Shown piece after piece: positions 8,878 to 18,580 of a stretch of DNA of 48,948 nt (position 1 is the stretch's first letter; every line of letters begins with the position of its first letter). Below the pieces are notes generated by a model. That model had not been told where the DNA came from, searched no databases, and saw only the letters and a program-made list of their open reading frames with translations. The position numbers and the translations under genes are program-made. The stretch lies in assembly GCA_903842575.1 (NCBI GenBank), contig CAIMMM010000125.1, positions 1-48,948 of the forward strand. Direction: 5' to 3'. Source of the DNA: an uncultured Bacteroidota bacterium (GTDB taxonomy: Bacteria > Bacteroidota > Bacteroidia > Flavobacteriales > Flavobacteriaceae).

Positions 8878-9900
8878 ATGAAAGTAACTATAGACGGTCA
8901 AGAAATTGAAGTAACTCCAGGAACAACCATCCTGCAGGCAGCTCGTATGATTGGAGGAGAATCTGTTCCACCAGCCATGTGTTATTATTCTAAATTAAAA
9001 GGAACAGGTGGGAAATGCCGTTGTTGTTTAGTAGACGTTACCAAAGGAAGTGAAGCCGACCCAAGACCAATGCCAAAATTAATGGCCTCATGTGTTACAG
9101 GTTGTCAAGACGGAATGGAAATAGCCAGTAAATCTTCGGACAGAGTAAAAGAAGCCAGAAATGCGGTAACCGAATTCCTTTTAATTAATCACCCTTTAGA
9201 TTGCCCAATTTGCGACCAAGCTGGAGAATGTGATTTACAGAATTTAAGTTTCGAGCACGGAAAATCACAAACCCGTTTTATTGAAGATAAAAGAACTTTT
9301 GAACCGGAAGATATTGGCGATAAAATTCAATTGCACATGAACCGTTGTATTGTTTGCCAAAGATGTGTTGAAGTAGCGGATCAATTGACAGACGGAAGAG
9401 TTCACGGCGTTTTAAATCGGGGCGATCATTCGCAAATTTCGACTTGTATTTCGGCTGCGATTGACAATGAATTTTCTGGAAATATGATTGATGTTTGTCC
9501 AGTTGGCGCATTAACAGATAAGACGTTCCGTTTTAAATCGAGAGTATGGTGCAACAAACCCTATAATGCTCATAGAGATTGCGACAAATGCTGTGGAAAA
9601 ACAACCCTTTGGATGTTTGGAAACGAAATTCAAAGAGTAACTGCTCGTAAAGACGAGTTTCATGAAGTGGAAGAATTCATTTGCAACGAATGTCGTTTTG
9701 ACCATAAAAATGTTGAAGATTGGGTAGTTGAAGGTCCGAGAGAATTCGAAAAAGATTCGGTTATCAATCAAAATAACTATACTCAAAAATTAGAAAAAGT
9801 TGAAATCGTTACCGAAAAAGGGATTCTTTTAGGTAGAGATATGGATAGAGAAAAAATTAGTATGGCAAGTGTCCCATTAGAAAAAAAATCAAAATCATAA
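8878..9900 (+). CDS. nuoG: NADH-quinone oxidoreductase subunit G, short form
   Basis: This is the iron-sulfur chain subunit of the NADH module. Its 340 residues are well under half the length of classical NuoG. All N-terminal cluster sites are present: a [2Fe-2S] ferredoxin domain (Cys35, Cys47, Cys50, Cys72), the His-Cys3 site of N5 (His105, Cys109, Cys112, Cys118), and a [4Fe-4S] site (Cys157, Cys160, Cys163, Cys207). A further cysteine group (Cys235, Cys238, Cys269, Cys272) recalls the start of the molybdopterin-type domain, but that large domain itself is absent. The frame is intact and spacing to nuoH is three bases, so this is a naturally short form; I recall similar short proteins in flavobacterial nuo operons. 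Confidence 0.93.
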   Translation: MKVTIDGQEIEVTPGTTILQAARMIGGESVPPAMCYYSKLKGTGGKCRCCLVDVTKGSEADPRPMPKLMASCVTGCQDGMEIASKSSDRVKEARNAVTEFLLINHPLDCPICDQAGECDLQNLSFEHGKSQTRFIEDKRTFEPEDIGDKIQLHMNRCIVCQRCVEVADQLTDGRVHGVLNRGDHSQISTCISAAIDNEFSGNMIDVCPVGALTDKTFRFKSRVWCNKPYNAHRDCDKCCGKTTLWMFGNEIQRVTARKDEFHEVEEFICNECRFDHKNVEDWVVEGPREFEKDSVINQNNYTQKLEKVEIVTEKGILLGRDMDREKISMASVPLEKKSKS

Positions 9901-9903
9901 GCA

Positions 9904-10935
9904 ATGGATAGTGCCTTTATTATAGAAAAAAGCGTTGTGATTGTTGTAGTTTTTGCGATAACTATGTTTATGGCTATGTACTCTACTTGGGCAGAACGCA
10001 AGGTTGCGGCTTTTTTGCAAGATAGAATTGGTCCAAATCGAGCCGGTTGGGGAGGATTACTACAACCTCTTGCCGATGGAATGAAACTTTTTGCAAAAGA
10101 AGAATTTGAACCCAATACCCCAAATAGATTTTTGTTCTTTGTTGGCCCAGCAATTGCTATGAGCACCGCATTGATGACAAGTGCTGTAATTCCTTGGGGC
10201 GATAAAATACATGTTTTTGGAAGAGACGTTTTACTTCAAGCCACCGATATTGATGTAGCATTATTATATGTTTTCGGTGTTGTTTCTGTTGGAGTTTACG
10301 GAATTATGATTGGAGGTTGGGCTTCTAACAATAAGTTTTCGCTTATTGGAGCTGTTCGCGCCGCATCACAAATGGTTTCTTATGAAGTAGCCATGGGATT
10401 ATCTATAATTGCTTTGTTGATGATGACCGGAACTTTGAGTTTAAAAGAAATTTCTATGCAACAATCGGGTATGCATTGGAATGTTTTTTATCAACCGCTT
10501 TCTTTCTTAATCTTTTTAATTTGTGCATTCGCAGAAACCAATAGAACCCCATTTGACTTAGCAGAATGTGAAACCGAATTAATTGGTGGTTATCACACCG
10601 AATATTCTTCCATGAAAATGGGATTTTACTTGTTTGCGGAATATGCCAATATGTTCATTTCCTCTACCATTTTATCTATTTTATTCTTTGGCGGATATAA
10701 CTACCCAGGAATGCAATGGATGGTTGAACATGCTGGAGTTAACATAGCAAATATTCTTGGAATCGCTGTTTTATTTACCAAAATTTGTGGGTTTATATTC
10801 TTCTACATGTGGATTCGCTGGACAATACCAAGATTTAGATACGATCAATTGATGAATTTGGGATGGAAGATTTTAATTCCACTCGCTATTCTGAATATTA
10901 TAATAACAGGAATTTGCATTTTAGCTTTTAAATAA
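9904..10935 (+). CDS. nuoH: NADH-quinone oxidoreductase subunit H
   Basis: This membrane subunit joins the two arms of complex I and lines the quinone entry channel. It has 343 residues and about eight TM helices. Conserved sequences include WAERKVAAFLQDRIGPNRAG near the N terminus and the loop AETNRTPFDLAECETELIGG followed by YHTEYSSMKMG. Normal length, three bases after nuoG. Confidence 0.97.
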   Translation: MDSAFIIEKSVVIVVVFAITMFMAMYSTWAERKVAAFLQDRIGPNRAGWGGLLQPLADGMKLFAKEEFEPNTPNRFLFFVGPAIAMSTALMTSAVIPWGDKIHVFGRDVLLQATDIDVALLYVFGVVSVGVYGIMIGGWASNNKFSLIGAVRAASQMVSYEVAMGLSIIALLMMTGTLSLKEISMQQSGMHWNVFYQPLSFLIFLICAFAETNRTPFDLAECETELIGGYHTEYSSMKMGFYLFAEYANMFISSTILSILFFGGYNYPGMQWMVEHAGVNIANILGIAVLFTKICGFIFFYMWIRWTIPRFRYDQLMNLGWKILIPLAILNIIITGICILAFK

Positions 10936-10942
10936 AAGAACA

Positions 10943-11494
10943 ATGTCAGGGTCAATACAAACAATATCATTATCAGGCAGAAAAAAGCAAGTTTCCAATA
11001 AGGAAATGACCTTTTTGGAAAGTTTATATCTGGTAGCTATAGTAAAAGGTTTGCTTATTACTATTAAACACTTTTTCAGAAAAAAAGCAACCATTCAATA
11101 TCCTGAACAGGTTCGCGAATATAGTCCTGTTTATAGAGGACAGCACATGTTGAAACGCGATGATCAAGGACGTGAAAATTGTACGGCTTGTGGGTTGTGC
11201 GCGCTTTCTTGCCCAGCAGAAGCCATCACAATGACGGCTTCAGAACGTCAAAAAGGAGAAGAACATTTGTACCGAGAAGAAAAATATGCTTCGGTGTATG
11301 AAATCAATATGTTGCGATGTATTTTTTGTGGACTGTGTGAAGAAGCCTGTCCTAAAGATGCCGTTTATTTAACGATTTCCAAAGAATTAGTTCCTTCAAG
11401 TTACAATAGAGAAGATTTTATTTTCGGAAAAGACAAATTGGTAATGCCCTTAGAAATGGCTATGAAGAACGCTCAACTTAAAAACGCAAACTAA
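10943..11494 (+). CDS. nuoI: NADH-quinone oxidoreductase subunit I
   Basis: This ferredoxin-like subunit holds two [4Fe-4S] clusters, N6a and N6b. The two motifs are NCTACGLCALSCPAEAI and RCIFCGLCEEACPKDAV, each with the CxxCxxCxxxCP pattern. It has 183 residues with a hydrophobic N-terminal helix (SLYLVAIVKGLLITIKHF) that rests on the membrane. The stop overlaps the nuoJ start by one base. Confidence 0.97.
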   Translation: MSGSIQTISLSGRKKQVSNKEMTFLESLYLVAIVKGLLITIKHFFRKKATIQYPEQVREYSPVYRGQHMLKRDDQGRENCTACGLCALSCPAEAITMTASERQKGEEHLYREEKYASVYEINMLRCIFCGLCEEACPKDAVYLTISKELVPSSYNREDFIFGKDKLVMPLEMAMKNAQLKNAN

Positions 11495-12006
11495 TGTCAG
11501 CAATTCTTATCATTTTTTACGTTTTAGCTGCAATAACATTGTCAACCGCTTTTTTGACAATTTATAGTAGAAATCCAATACACAGCGCTATCTATTTAGT
11601 GATTTGCTTTTTCTCTATTGCAGCTCATTACTTATTGTTCAATGCGCAATTTTTAGCCATTGTCCATATCATTGTCTATTCGGGAGCCATTATGGTTTTA
11701 TTTTTATTTACCATCATGTTGATGAATTTAAACAAGGAAGATGAAGTACACAAACCCCGAATAACAAGACTTGGCGCTATCGTTGTGTTTTGCTTAATGA
11801 GTTTGGTTTTATTAGCAATATTCATAAATTCAAAACCTATTGTTGGAGAATACGACACAACTGGTAATGATTTCCAATCGATAAAAGTGCTTGGAAAAGT
11901 ATTGCTGAATGAGTATATGGTGCCGTTTGAGTTTGCTTCTATCTTATTATTAGTTGCGATGATTGGAGCTGTTTTATTGTCTAAAAAAGAAAATACAAAT
12001 AAATAA
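11494..12006 (+). CDS. nuoJ: NADH-quinone oxidoreductase subunit J
   Basis: This is a membrane-arm subunit of complex I with 170 residues and five TM helices. The segment [20 protein letters not shown] matches the conserved TM3 of the family, where a pi-bulge takes part in coupling. One-base overlap with nuoI, one base before nuoK. Confidence 0.95.
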   Translation: MSAILIIFYVLAAITLSTAFLTIYSRNPIHSAIYLVICFFSIAAHYLLFNAQFLAIVHIIVYSGAIMVLFLFTIMLMNLNKEDEVHKPRITRLGAIVVFCLMSLVLLAIFINSKPIVGEYDTTGNDFQSIKVLGKVLLNEYMVPFEFASILLLVAMIGAVLLSKKENTNK

Positions 12007-12007
12007 T

Positions 12008-12328
12008 ATGAATAATATTTTAAATGAAATTGGCATAGAAAACTATCTCTTTCTCTCTATTTTACTTTTTTGTATTGGAGTATTTGGAGTGTTGTACAGA
12101 CGAAATGCTATCATCGTATTTATGTCTATCGAAATAATGTTGAATGCCGTAAACCTTTTGTTTGTAGCTTTTTCAACCTATCATCAAGATTCAGAAGGGC
12201 AAATATTCGTGTTTTTCTCAATGGCCGTTGCGGCAGCAGAAGTGGCTGTTGGTTTGGCAATCTTAGTTTCTGTATATAGAAATTTAGGATCCATTGATAT
12301 CGCTAATTTAAAAAACTTAAAAGGATAA
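12008..12328 (+). CDS. nuoK: NADH-quinone oxidoreductase subunit K
   Basis: This is a small antiporter-like membrane subunit of complex I, 106 residues, three TM helices. The two conserved membrane glutamates are visible in [12 protein letters not shown] and in [17 protein letters not shown]. The ATG at 12008 follows the nuoJ stop directly and gives the standard length; a longer in-frame reading from 11963 would run into nuoJ and is not used. Confidence 0.95.
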   Translation: MNNILNEIGIENYLFLSILLFCIGVFGVLYRRNAIIVFMSIEIMLNAVNLLFVAFSTYHQDSEGQIFVFFSMAVAAAEVAVGLAILVSVYRNLGSIDIANLKNLKG

Positions 12329-12334
12329 TCCAAA

Positions 12335-14230
12335 ATGGAGAAGAATTTAGTTTTACTATTATTATTGACCCCGTTCGTTGGGTTTTTATTCAATGTTTTC
12401 TTCGGAAAAAAGGTTGGAAAAGGAATGTCTGGTATCATTGGAACACTTTCTATAGTAGTTTCATTTGCTGTTAGCATTTACTTTTTTATGCAACTCAATC
12501 AAACAGGGAAACCTATTCAAGTTTCTTTATTTGACTGGATTTCAGTTAGTAATTTCAAGTTAGATTTTGGGGTTTTACTGGACCAATTGTCCTTATTATG
12601 GCTATTATTTGTAACTGGAATTGGTTCCTTAATTCATTTGTATTCCATTAGCTATATGCACGAGGATGAGAATATGCACAAATTTTTTGCCTATCTAAAT
12701 CTATTTGTATTCTTCATGATTACTTTGGTAGTTGGAAGCAACTTATTGGTGATGTTCATTGGCTGGGAAGGCGTTGGCCTTTGCTCCTATTTACTAATTG
12801 GTTTTTGGTATAAAAATCAAGAGTACAACGATGCGGCAAAGAAAGCCTTTATCATGAACCGAATCGGAGACTTAGGTTTCCTAATCGGTATCTTTATTTT
12901 GGGTTCTTTATTTTCAACATTAGACTTTGTTGACATGAAAGAAACCATTTTGGGCGGAACCAATAGTGCCAATACTCTTTGGATTGGTGTTGCCTGTTTG
13001 TGTTTATTCATTGGCGCTTGTGGAAAATCAGCCCAATTGCCTTTATATACTTGGTTACCCGACGCCATGGCTGGACCAACGCCTGTTTCGGCATTAATAC
13101 ATGCTGCAACTATGGTTACTGGTGGTATCTTTATGATTACAAGAATGAATTTTCTCTTTGGTTTAGATATGCACAGTGTTCATTTAGTCAATTTTATAAT
13201 TGCTATTGTTGGTGCATCAACCGCTTTAATTGCTGCAACCATTGGATTGGCACAAAACGATATCAAAAAAGTATTGGCCTATTCTACCGTTTCCCAATTG
13301 GGATTAATGTTTTTAGCTTTAGGACTTGGTGCTTATACCATTGCCGTTTTCCATGTCATTACCCATGCCTTCTTTAAGGCCTGTTTATTCTTGGGTTCCG
13401 GTTCTGTGATTCATGCTTTGCATGGGGAACAAGACATGCGAAAAATGGGCGGATTGAAAAAAGCCATGCCAATTACTTTTTGGACTATGTTAATTTCAAC
13501 ACTTGCTATTGCCGGAATTTTTCCTTTCGCAGGATTTTGGTCCAAAGATGAAATCTTAATGTCGGCTTTTCATGAAAACAAAGTCCTTTGGGTTGTGGCT
13601 TCCATCGCCTCCATCATGACTGCCTTTTATATGTTTAGATTAATGTATCTAACCTTCTTCAAAACCTTTAGAGGAACCGAAAAACAAAAACATCATTTAC
13701 ACGAAAGCCCAAGTTTAATCACCATTCCATTAATTATTTTAGCGGCATTGGCCACTGTTGGCGGCGCTATTAATTTGCCTGGAAGCAATTGGCTGAACCA
13801 CTTTTTAGAACCTCTGTTCAGCACCGTTACTCATGAAGAACATGCTTTAGGAAATACGGAATATATGCTTATGGGAATTGCTTTAGTGGGTGCATTACTT
13901 GGAATTGGTATTGCCTTTAGCAAATACATCAAACAAAATACAGTACCAAATGAAGACAGTGAAATTACTGGATTGACCAAAATAGTTTATAACAAATACT
14001 ATGTAGATGAGTTTTATACTTTTTTAATCGTTCGACCTATAAATGGCCTTTCCAATTTCTTTAGAACAACATTGGAACCTGCTTTATCGAAAACAGTTTT
14101 CGGACTAGCGAATGTTGCCTATATTTTTGCAAATCAAGGGAAAAAACTTCATAATGGAAGTGTGGGATTATATCTTTTCGCTTTTGTTATTGGGGTTTGT
14201 AGCATAATAATTTATTTATTTTTAGTTTAA
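12335..14230 (+). CDS. nuoL: NADH-quinone oxidoreductase subunit L
   Basis: This is the large distal proton-pumping subunit, 631 residues, related to Mrp antiporters. The TM5 glutamate segment (IGWEGVGLCSYLLIGFWY) and the TPVSALIHAATMVTGGIFM helix with its lysine and histidine neighbours are present, as is the long C-terminal region containing the lateral helix. It is six bases after nuoK. No frameshift or internal stop is seen. Confidence 0.96.
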   Translation: MEKNLVLLLLLTPFVGFLFNVFFGKKVGKGMSGIIGTLSIVVSFAVSIYFFMQLNQTGKPIQVSLFDWISVSNFKLDFGVLLDQLSLLWLLFVTGIGSLIHLYSISYMHEDENMHKFFAYLNLFVFFMITLVVGSNLLVMFIGWEGVGLCSYLLIGFWYKNQEYNDAAKKAFIMNRIGDLGFLIGIFILGSLFSTLDFVDMKETILGGTNSANTLWIGVACLCLFIGACGKSAQLPLYTWLPDAMAGPTPVSALIHAATMVTGGIFMITRMNFLFGLDMHSVHLVNFIIAIVGASTALIAATIGLAQNDIKKVLAYSTVSQLGLMFLALGLGAYTIAVFHVITHAFFKACLFLGSGSVIHALHGEQDMRKMGGLKKAMPITFWTMLISTLAIAGIFPFAGFWSKDEILMSAFHENKVLWVVASIASIMTAFYMFRLMYLTFFKTFRGTEKQKHHLHESPSLITIPLIILAALATVGGAINLPGSNWLNHFLEPLFSTVTHEEHALGNTEYMLMGIALVGALLGIGIAFSKYIKQNTVPNEDSEITGLTKIVYNKYYVDEFYTFLIVRPINGLSNFFRTTLEPALSKTVFGLANVAYIFANQGKKLHNGSVGLYLFAFVIGVCSIIIYLFLV

Positions 14231-14242
14231 TAATTTTACCTA

Positions 14243-15685
14243 ATGGATGTAACTACTCTATTAATTTTACTTTTAGTTGGTGCAATAACAACTTATTTTT
14301 CTGGAGATAAATTAGCTTCAAAAGTGGCTTTAGGTTTCAGTCTAGCCGTTTTAGGGGTTTCTCTAAAATTGCTTATGGCCTTTAACCAAGGTGTTGGAAT
14401 TAGTTACTTAGGAAATTGGATGGAATACCCAAAAGTATACTTGGCCTTTCAAGCGGATGGACTTTCGCTCGCTATGGTTTTATTGACAACCCTATTAATT
14501 CCTTTGATTATTTTTTCTTCGTTTAGTAATAACTATCCGAATGCTAAAAGTTTTTACGCGCTGGTGCTTTTTATGGCTTTTGCTATGACAGGAACATTCC
14601 TGGCCGCAGATGGATTATTATACTATGTGTTTTGGGAATTGTCTTTAATTCCAATTTATTTTATAGCATTAATTTGGGGTAATGGCGATGCCGATGAGAG
14701 AAGAAAAGCCGTGGTTAAATTCTTTATTTATACTTTGGCCGGTTCTCTTTTCATGCTTATTGCTTTTGCCTATTTATATCAAATAACAGGCAACTTCCTA
14801 ATAGGCGATTTAAGTAGAGCAAAACTATCCGAAACCGAACAATTCTGGATATTCTTAGCCTTCTTCTTGGCATATGCCATTAAAATTCCGTTGATTCCTT
14901 TCCATACGTGGCAAGCAAAAGTGTATCAAAAAGCACCGACTGTAGGAACTATGCTTTTATCGGGAATTATGCTAAAAATGGGGCTTTACAGTGTTATTCG
15001 TTGGCAATTACAGATAGCTCCAATGGCAGCAAAACACCATATGTATGTTTTCATTGGTTTGAGCATTGCCGGTGTTATTTATGGTTCTATCGTTGCGCTT
15101 CGTCAAAAAGATTTGAAAAAATTACTGGCTTATTCTTCCTTAGCTCACGTTGGATTAATTGCCGCAGGCTGCTACACCTTAACCCTTGACGGATTGAGTG
15201 GTGCGGTTTACCAGATGATTGCTCACGGTTTTGTTATCGTTGGCTTGTTCTTCGTAGCTGAAATTATTTACAGAAGATACGAAACAAACACCATCAGCGA
15301 AATGGGAGGCATTCGTATGCAAACACCAAAGCTAAGCTCCATGTTTATGATATTGGTTTTAGCGTCGGTGGCTTTGCCAGGAACTTTTAATTTTATTGGA
15401 GAATTTACGGTTTTATATAGCTTAGCCCAAACCAATATCTGGTTTGTATTACTGGGTGGAACAACCATTATTTTGGGCGCTTACTATATGTTAAAAATGT
15501 TCCAAAATGTAATGTTAGGACAAACAAATACTAAAATTTTTGCTGATGTTTCGACTAAAGAAGCCATCGTTTTAGTCATCATACTAGCTTTATTATTATT
15601 CTTTGGACTGTACCCAAAACCAATAGTGGATTTGGTTACACCAAGTTTAAAAGAAATTATATTCAATATAAATAGATTTAATTAA
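14243..15685 (+). CDS. nuoM: NADH-quinone oxidoreductase subunit M
   Basis: This is the second antiporter-like proton-pumping subunit, 480 residues and about 14 TM helices. The conserved TM5 glutamate lies in YYVFWELSLIPIYFIALIWG. The HTWQAKVYQKAPTVGTML loop and the DLKKLLAYSSLAHVG segment are typical. Twelve bases after nuoL. Confidence 0.96.
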   Translation: MDVTTLLILLLVGAITTYFSGDKLASKVALGFSLAVLGVSLKLLMAFNQGVGISYLGNWMEYPKVYLAFQADGLSLAMVLLTTLLIPLIIFSSFSNNYPNAKSFYALVLFMAFAMTGTFLAADGLLYYVFWELSLIPIYFIALIWGNGDADERRKAVVKFFIYTLAGSLFMLIAFAYLYQITGNFLIGDLSRAKLSETEQFWIFLAFFLAYAIKIPLIPFHTWQAKVYQKAPTVGTMLLSGIMLKMGLYSVIRWQLQIAPMAAKHHMYVFIGLSIAGVIYGSIVALRQKDLKKLLAYSSLAHVGLIAAGCYTLTLDGLSGAVYQMIAHGFVIVGLFFVAEIIYRRYETNTISEMGGIRMQTPKLSSMFMILVLASVALPGTFNFIGEFTVLYSLAQTNIWFVLLGGTTIILGAYYMLKMFQNVMLGQTNTKIFADVSTKEAIVLVIILALLLFFGLYPKPIVDLVTPSLKEIIFNINRFN

Positions 15686-15693
15686 TTCATACA

Positions 15694-17064
15694 ATGCAAA
15701 CATTAATAGCTATATCTGGGTTAGGTGTTTTTTGCCTTATCGCTGAAATCTTTAATTTAAGAAAATTAATTGTCCCTGTTTCAGTACTTGGTCTTTTGAC
15801 CATTCTTGGATTAAATCTTACTGAATTTTCTACTCCCCAAAGTTTCTACAACAACATGATTGTAGTGGATAAATTTTCGGTGGCATTTTCTAGTTTGTTT
15901 ATCGTTTTAACAATATTTCTAGTAGCCTTGAGTCATGATGTTTACAAAGACCATCCTACCAAAATATCCGATTTTGTTGCTATAAAAATATTTCTTTTGG
16001 CTGGCGCCGTTGCCATGGTTTCTTTTGGCAACTTATCCATGTTTTTCCTTGGCATAGAAGTGTTATCTATTTCGCTTTACATTTTGGCAGCAAGCAATAG
16101 ATTAAATGTAAAAAGTAACGAAGCAGGAATGAAATATTTCTTAATGGGTTCCTTTGCTTCGGGAATAATTTTATTTGGAATTTGCCTGATTTATGGCGCA
16201 ACAGGTTATTTTGATGTAGCCGAAATTTATGATTTATCGCAAGGTGCGGGTTTGCCAAGTTGGTTTCCAATTGGACTAACTTTAGTAGTTCTTGGCATGT
16301 TATTCAAAATTGCTGCAGTTCCATTCCATTTTTGGGCACCCGATGTTTATGAAGGTTCGCCAGCATTGACAACTGCAACAATGAGTACGTTGGCAAAAGT
16401 GGTTGCAATGGCTACCTTATACAAACTTGTAAGCGGTTTGAACTCGAATTTAACGCCTACTTTCGAAATGGTAATTGTTGTAGTTTCTATCCTTTCGATG
16501 ACGGTTGGAAATATTATGGCGTTGCGCCAACACAATGTCAAACGTATGCTGGCATTCTCAGGAATTTCACACGCTGGATTTATGCTGATGGCCATTTTAA
16601 GTTTATCCAATGCAGCCACTACCTTATTATATTATACTGCGGCTTATGCTTTAGCAGGTATAGCCTCGTTTGCCGTGATTATTTATGTCACTCGAAATAA
16701 AGACAATGAAGACATTTTAAACTTCAATGGATTGGGGAAAACCAATCCATTATTAGCAGCAGTGCTAACTGCTTCCCTTTTATCCATGGCTGGAATTCCA
16801 ATATTCTCTGGGTTTTTTGCCAAGTTTATGTTATTTACGCAAACCATAAAAGCCGGCTATTTGTTCCTCGTTATTATTGGTGTTGTCAACTCCATAATTA
16901 GTGTGGGCTATTATTTTAAATTAATTTTGGCGATGTATACTAAAGAACCGAATGAGCAAAAACAAGCAGTTCCAGTTGTCTATTATTTTGTAGCGGTTGT
17001 TGCCATTGTGCTGAATATTATTATCGGACTTTGTCCATGGCTAGTGACTAATTTGTTGCAATAA
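15694..17064 (+). CDS. nuoN: NADH-quinone oxidoreductase subunit N
   Basis: This is the third antiporter-like subunit and the last gene of the nuo operon, 456 residues. Family signs are FLGIEVLSISLYILAAS (TM5 glutamate), FHFWAPDVYEGSPALTTA and HNVKRMLAFSGISHAGFM. It begins eight bases after nuoM. A hairpin terminator 22 bases after the stop closes the operon. Confidence 0.96.
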   Translation: MQTLIAISGLGVFCLIAEIFNLRKLIVPVSVLGLLTILGLNLTEFSTPQSFYNNMIVVDKFSVAFSSLFIVLTIFLVALSHDVYKDHPTKISDFVAIKIFLLAGAVAMVSFGNLSMFFLGIEVLSISLYILAASNRLNVKSNEAGMKYFLMGSFASGIILFGICLIYGATGYFDVAEIYDLSQGAGLPSWFPIGLTLVVLGMLFKIAAVPFHFWAPDVYEGSPALTTATMSTLAKVVAMATLYKLVSGLNSNLTPTFEMVIVVVSILSMTVGNIMALRQHNVKRMLAFSGISHAGFMLMAILSLSNAATTLLYYTAAYALAGIASFAVIIYVTRNKDNEDILNFNGLGKTNPLLAAVLTASLLSMAGIPIFSGFFAKFMLFTQTIKAGYLFLVIIGVVNSIISVGYYFKLILAMYTKEPNEQKQAVPVVYYFVAVVAIVLNIIIGLCPWLVTNLLQ

Positions 17065-17085
17065 CACTTTTTTAAAACTATATTT

Positions 17086-17117
17086 CAAAACCATCAAGAG
17101 TAATTTTGATGGTTTTT
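17086..17117 (+). terminator. Terminator of the nuo operon
   Basis: A 10-bp perfect stem (AAAACCATCA at 17087-17096 with TGATGGTTTT at 17107-17116) ends in a short T run. It lies between nuoN and the MBOAT gene, so the latter is probably transcribed separately. Confidence 0.8.
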
Positions 17118-17146
17118 GCTCTCCCTATAAAATATAAATTCAAAAT

Positions 17147-18580
17147 ATGTTTTTTAACTCTTTAAGTTTTGCTATTTTTCTACCATTAGTTTTTTTATTC
17201 TATTGGTTTGTCTTTAGTAAAACCAAAAATAGCCAGAATCTATTTCTAGTTGTTGTGAGTTATTATTTTTATTCTTGTTGGGATTGGCGTTTTTTGTTCT
17301 TATTACTTATTTCAACCCTTTTATGTTATTTCACAGGAATCCAAATAGAAAAAAATAGTAAAGAAAAAGAACGTAAATTTTGGTTTTGGTTGAGTATAAT
17401 CGGCAATCTTGGTTTCTTAAGTCTATTCAAATATTATAACTTTTTTGCTTTTTCCTTTTCAGAAGCATTAAATAGTATTGGAATACAATCTAGTCCTCTT
17501 TTACTGAATGTTATTCTCCCTGTCGGGATTTCTTTCTATACTTTTCACGGTTTGTCCTATGTGATTGATATTTATTACAAAAGAATAAATCCCGAAAAAA
17601 ACTTTATTGATTACGCTTTGTTTGTGAGTTATTTTCCGCTTTTGGTTGCCGGTCCAATTGAGAGAGCGACTCATTTATTGCCACAAGTAAAACTAAAAAG
17701 AAGTTTTGATTTTGAGAAAGCCAAAGAAGGAGTCTATCAAATAATTTGGGGATTAGCCAAAAAGGTAATTATTGCCGATACCTGTTCCACTTATGCCAAT
17801 GCTATTTTTGATAATTATACTTCCATGAATTCATTGTCGCTTATACTCGGCGCCGTGTATTTTGCTTTTCAAATTTATGGTGATTTTTCAGGTTATTCTG
17901 ATATGGCTTTGGGAATGTCTAAATTATTTGGATTGGACTTGTTGCGCAACTTCAATTATCCCTATTTCTCCAGAGACATCGCCGAGTTTTGGCGACGTTG
18001 GCACATCTCTTTGTCCTCGTGGTTTAGGGATTATTTGTATATTCCTCTTGGCGGAAGCAGGGGGTCAAAATGGAAACAAGTACGAAATGTATGTATCATA
18101 TTTGTGGTAAGTGGTTTTTGGCATGGAGCCAATTGGACTTTTCTGGCTTGGGGATTTATCAACGCCCTCTATTTTTTACCGTCTTTACTAATGGGAACCA
18201 ATCGCACGAATATGGAAACGGCCGAACTGCATTGGGATTTTAATTCCATAAAAGTATTCTTCAGTATTCTCGCCACTTTTTCCCTATCATGCTTGGCTTG
18301 GATATTTTTTAGAGCCAATTCCATCCATATTGCTTTTGATTATATTGGTAAAATAATAACAAACCAATCTTTTGCGTCACAATACCTAACCAACCAACGG
18401 TATAGTTACGAATTGTTACTGCTCCTTCTTGCATTTATAATGGTAGAATGGAACAGTAGAACAAAGACAGAACCTATTTCGGGAAAATACAGTGGATTAA
18501 AAATCGTTTTATGTCTGTTGGCCATAATCACTTTAGGAACGTATTCAGATTATAAAGAATTTATATATTTCCAATTTTAA
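17147..18580 (+). CDS. MBOAT-family O-acyltransferase (AlgI/DltB-like)
   Basis: This is a multi-pass membrane O-acyltransferase of 477 residues with about ten or more TM helices. The MBOAT signature is clear: a long RRWHISLSSWFRDYLYIPLG segment near residue 285, and the catalytic-type histidine His326 in SGFWHGANWTFLAWG. Members of the AlgI group pass acetyl groups across the inner membrane to an exported polysaccharide or other polymer, working with a periplasmic SGNH-like partner. Here the next gene overlaps by one base and encodes such a candidate partner. No polysaccharide genes are next to it, so the acceptor is unknown. No clear promoter was found; the upstream terminator suggests it is independent of nuo. 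Confidence 0.9.
   Translation: MFFNSLSFAIFLPLVFLFYWFVFSKTKNSQNLFLVVVSYYFYSCWDWRFLFLLLISTLLCYFTGIQIEKNSKEKERKFWFWLSIIGNLGFLSLFKYYNFFAFSFSEALNSIGIQSSPLLLNVILPVGISFYTFHGLSYVIDIYYKRINPEKNFIDYALFVSYFPLLVAGPIERATHLLPQVKLKRSFDFEKAKEGVYQIIWGLAKKVIIADTCSTYANAIFDNYTSMNSLSLILGAVYFAFQIYGDFSGYSDMALGMSKLFGLDLLRNFNYPYFSRDIAEFWRRWHISLSSWFRDYLYIPLGGSRGSKWKQVRNVCIIFVVSGFWHGANWTFLAWGFINALYFLPSLLMGTNRTNMETAELHWDFNSIKVFFSILATFSLSCLAWIFFRANSIHIAFDYIGKIITNQSFASQYLTNQRYSYELLLLLLAFIMVEWNSRTKTEPISGKYSGLKIVLCLLAIITLGTYSDYKEFIYFQF

Noticed and set aside
8878..9900. nuoG as a frameshifted or truncated pseudogene
   Set aside because: All cluster ligands are kept, the stop is three bases before nuoH, and no leftover of the missing domain follows.
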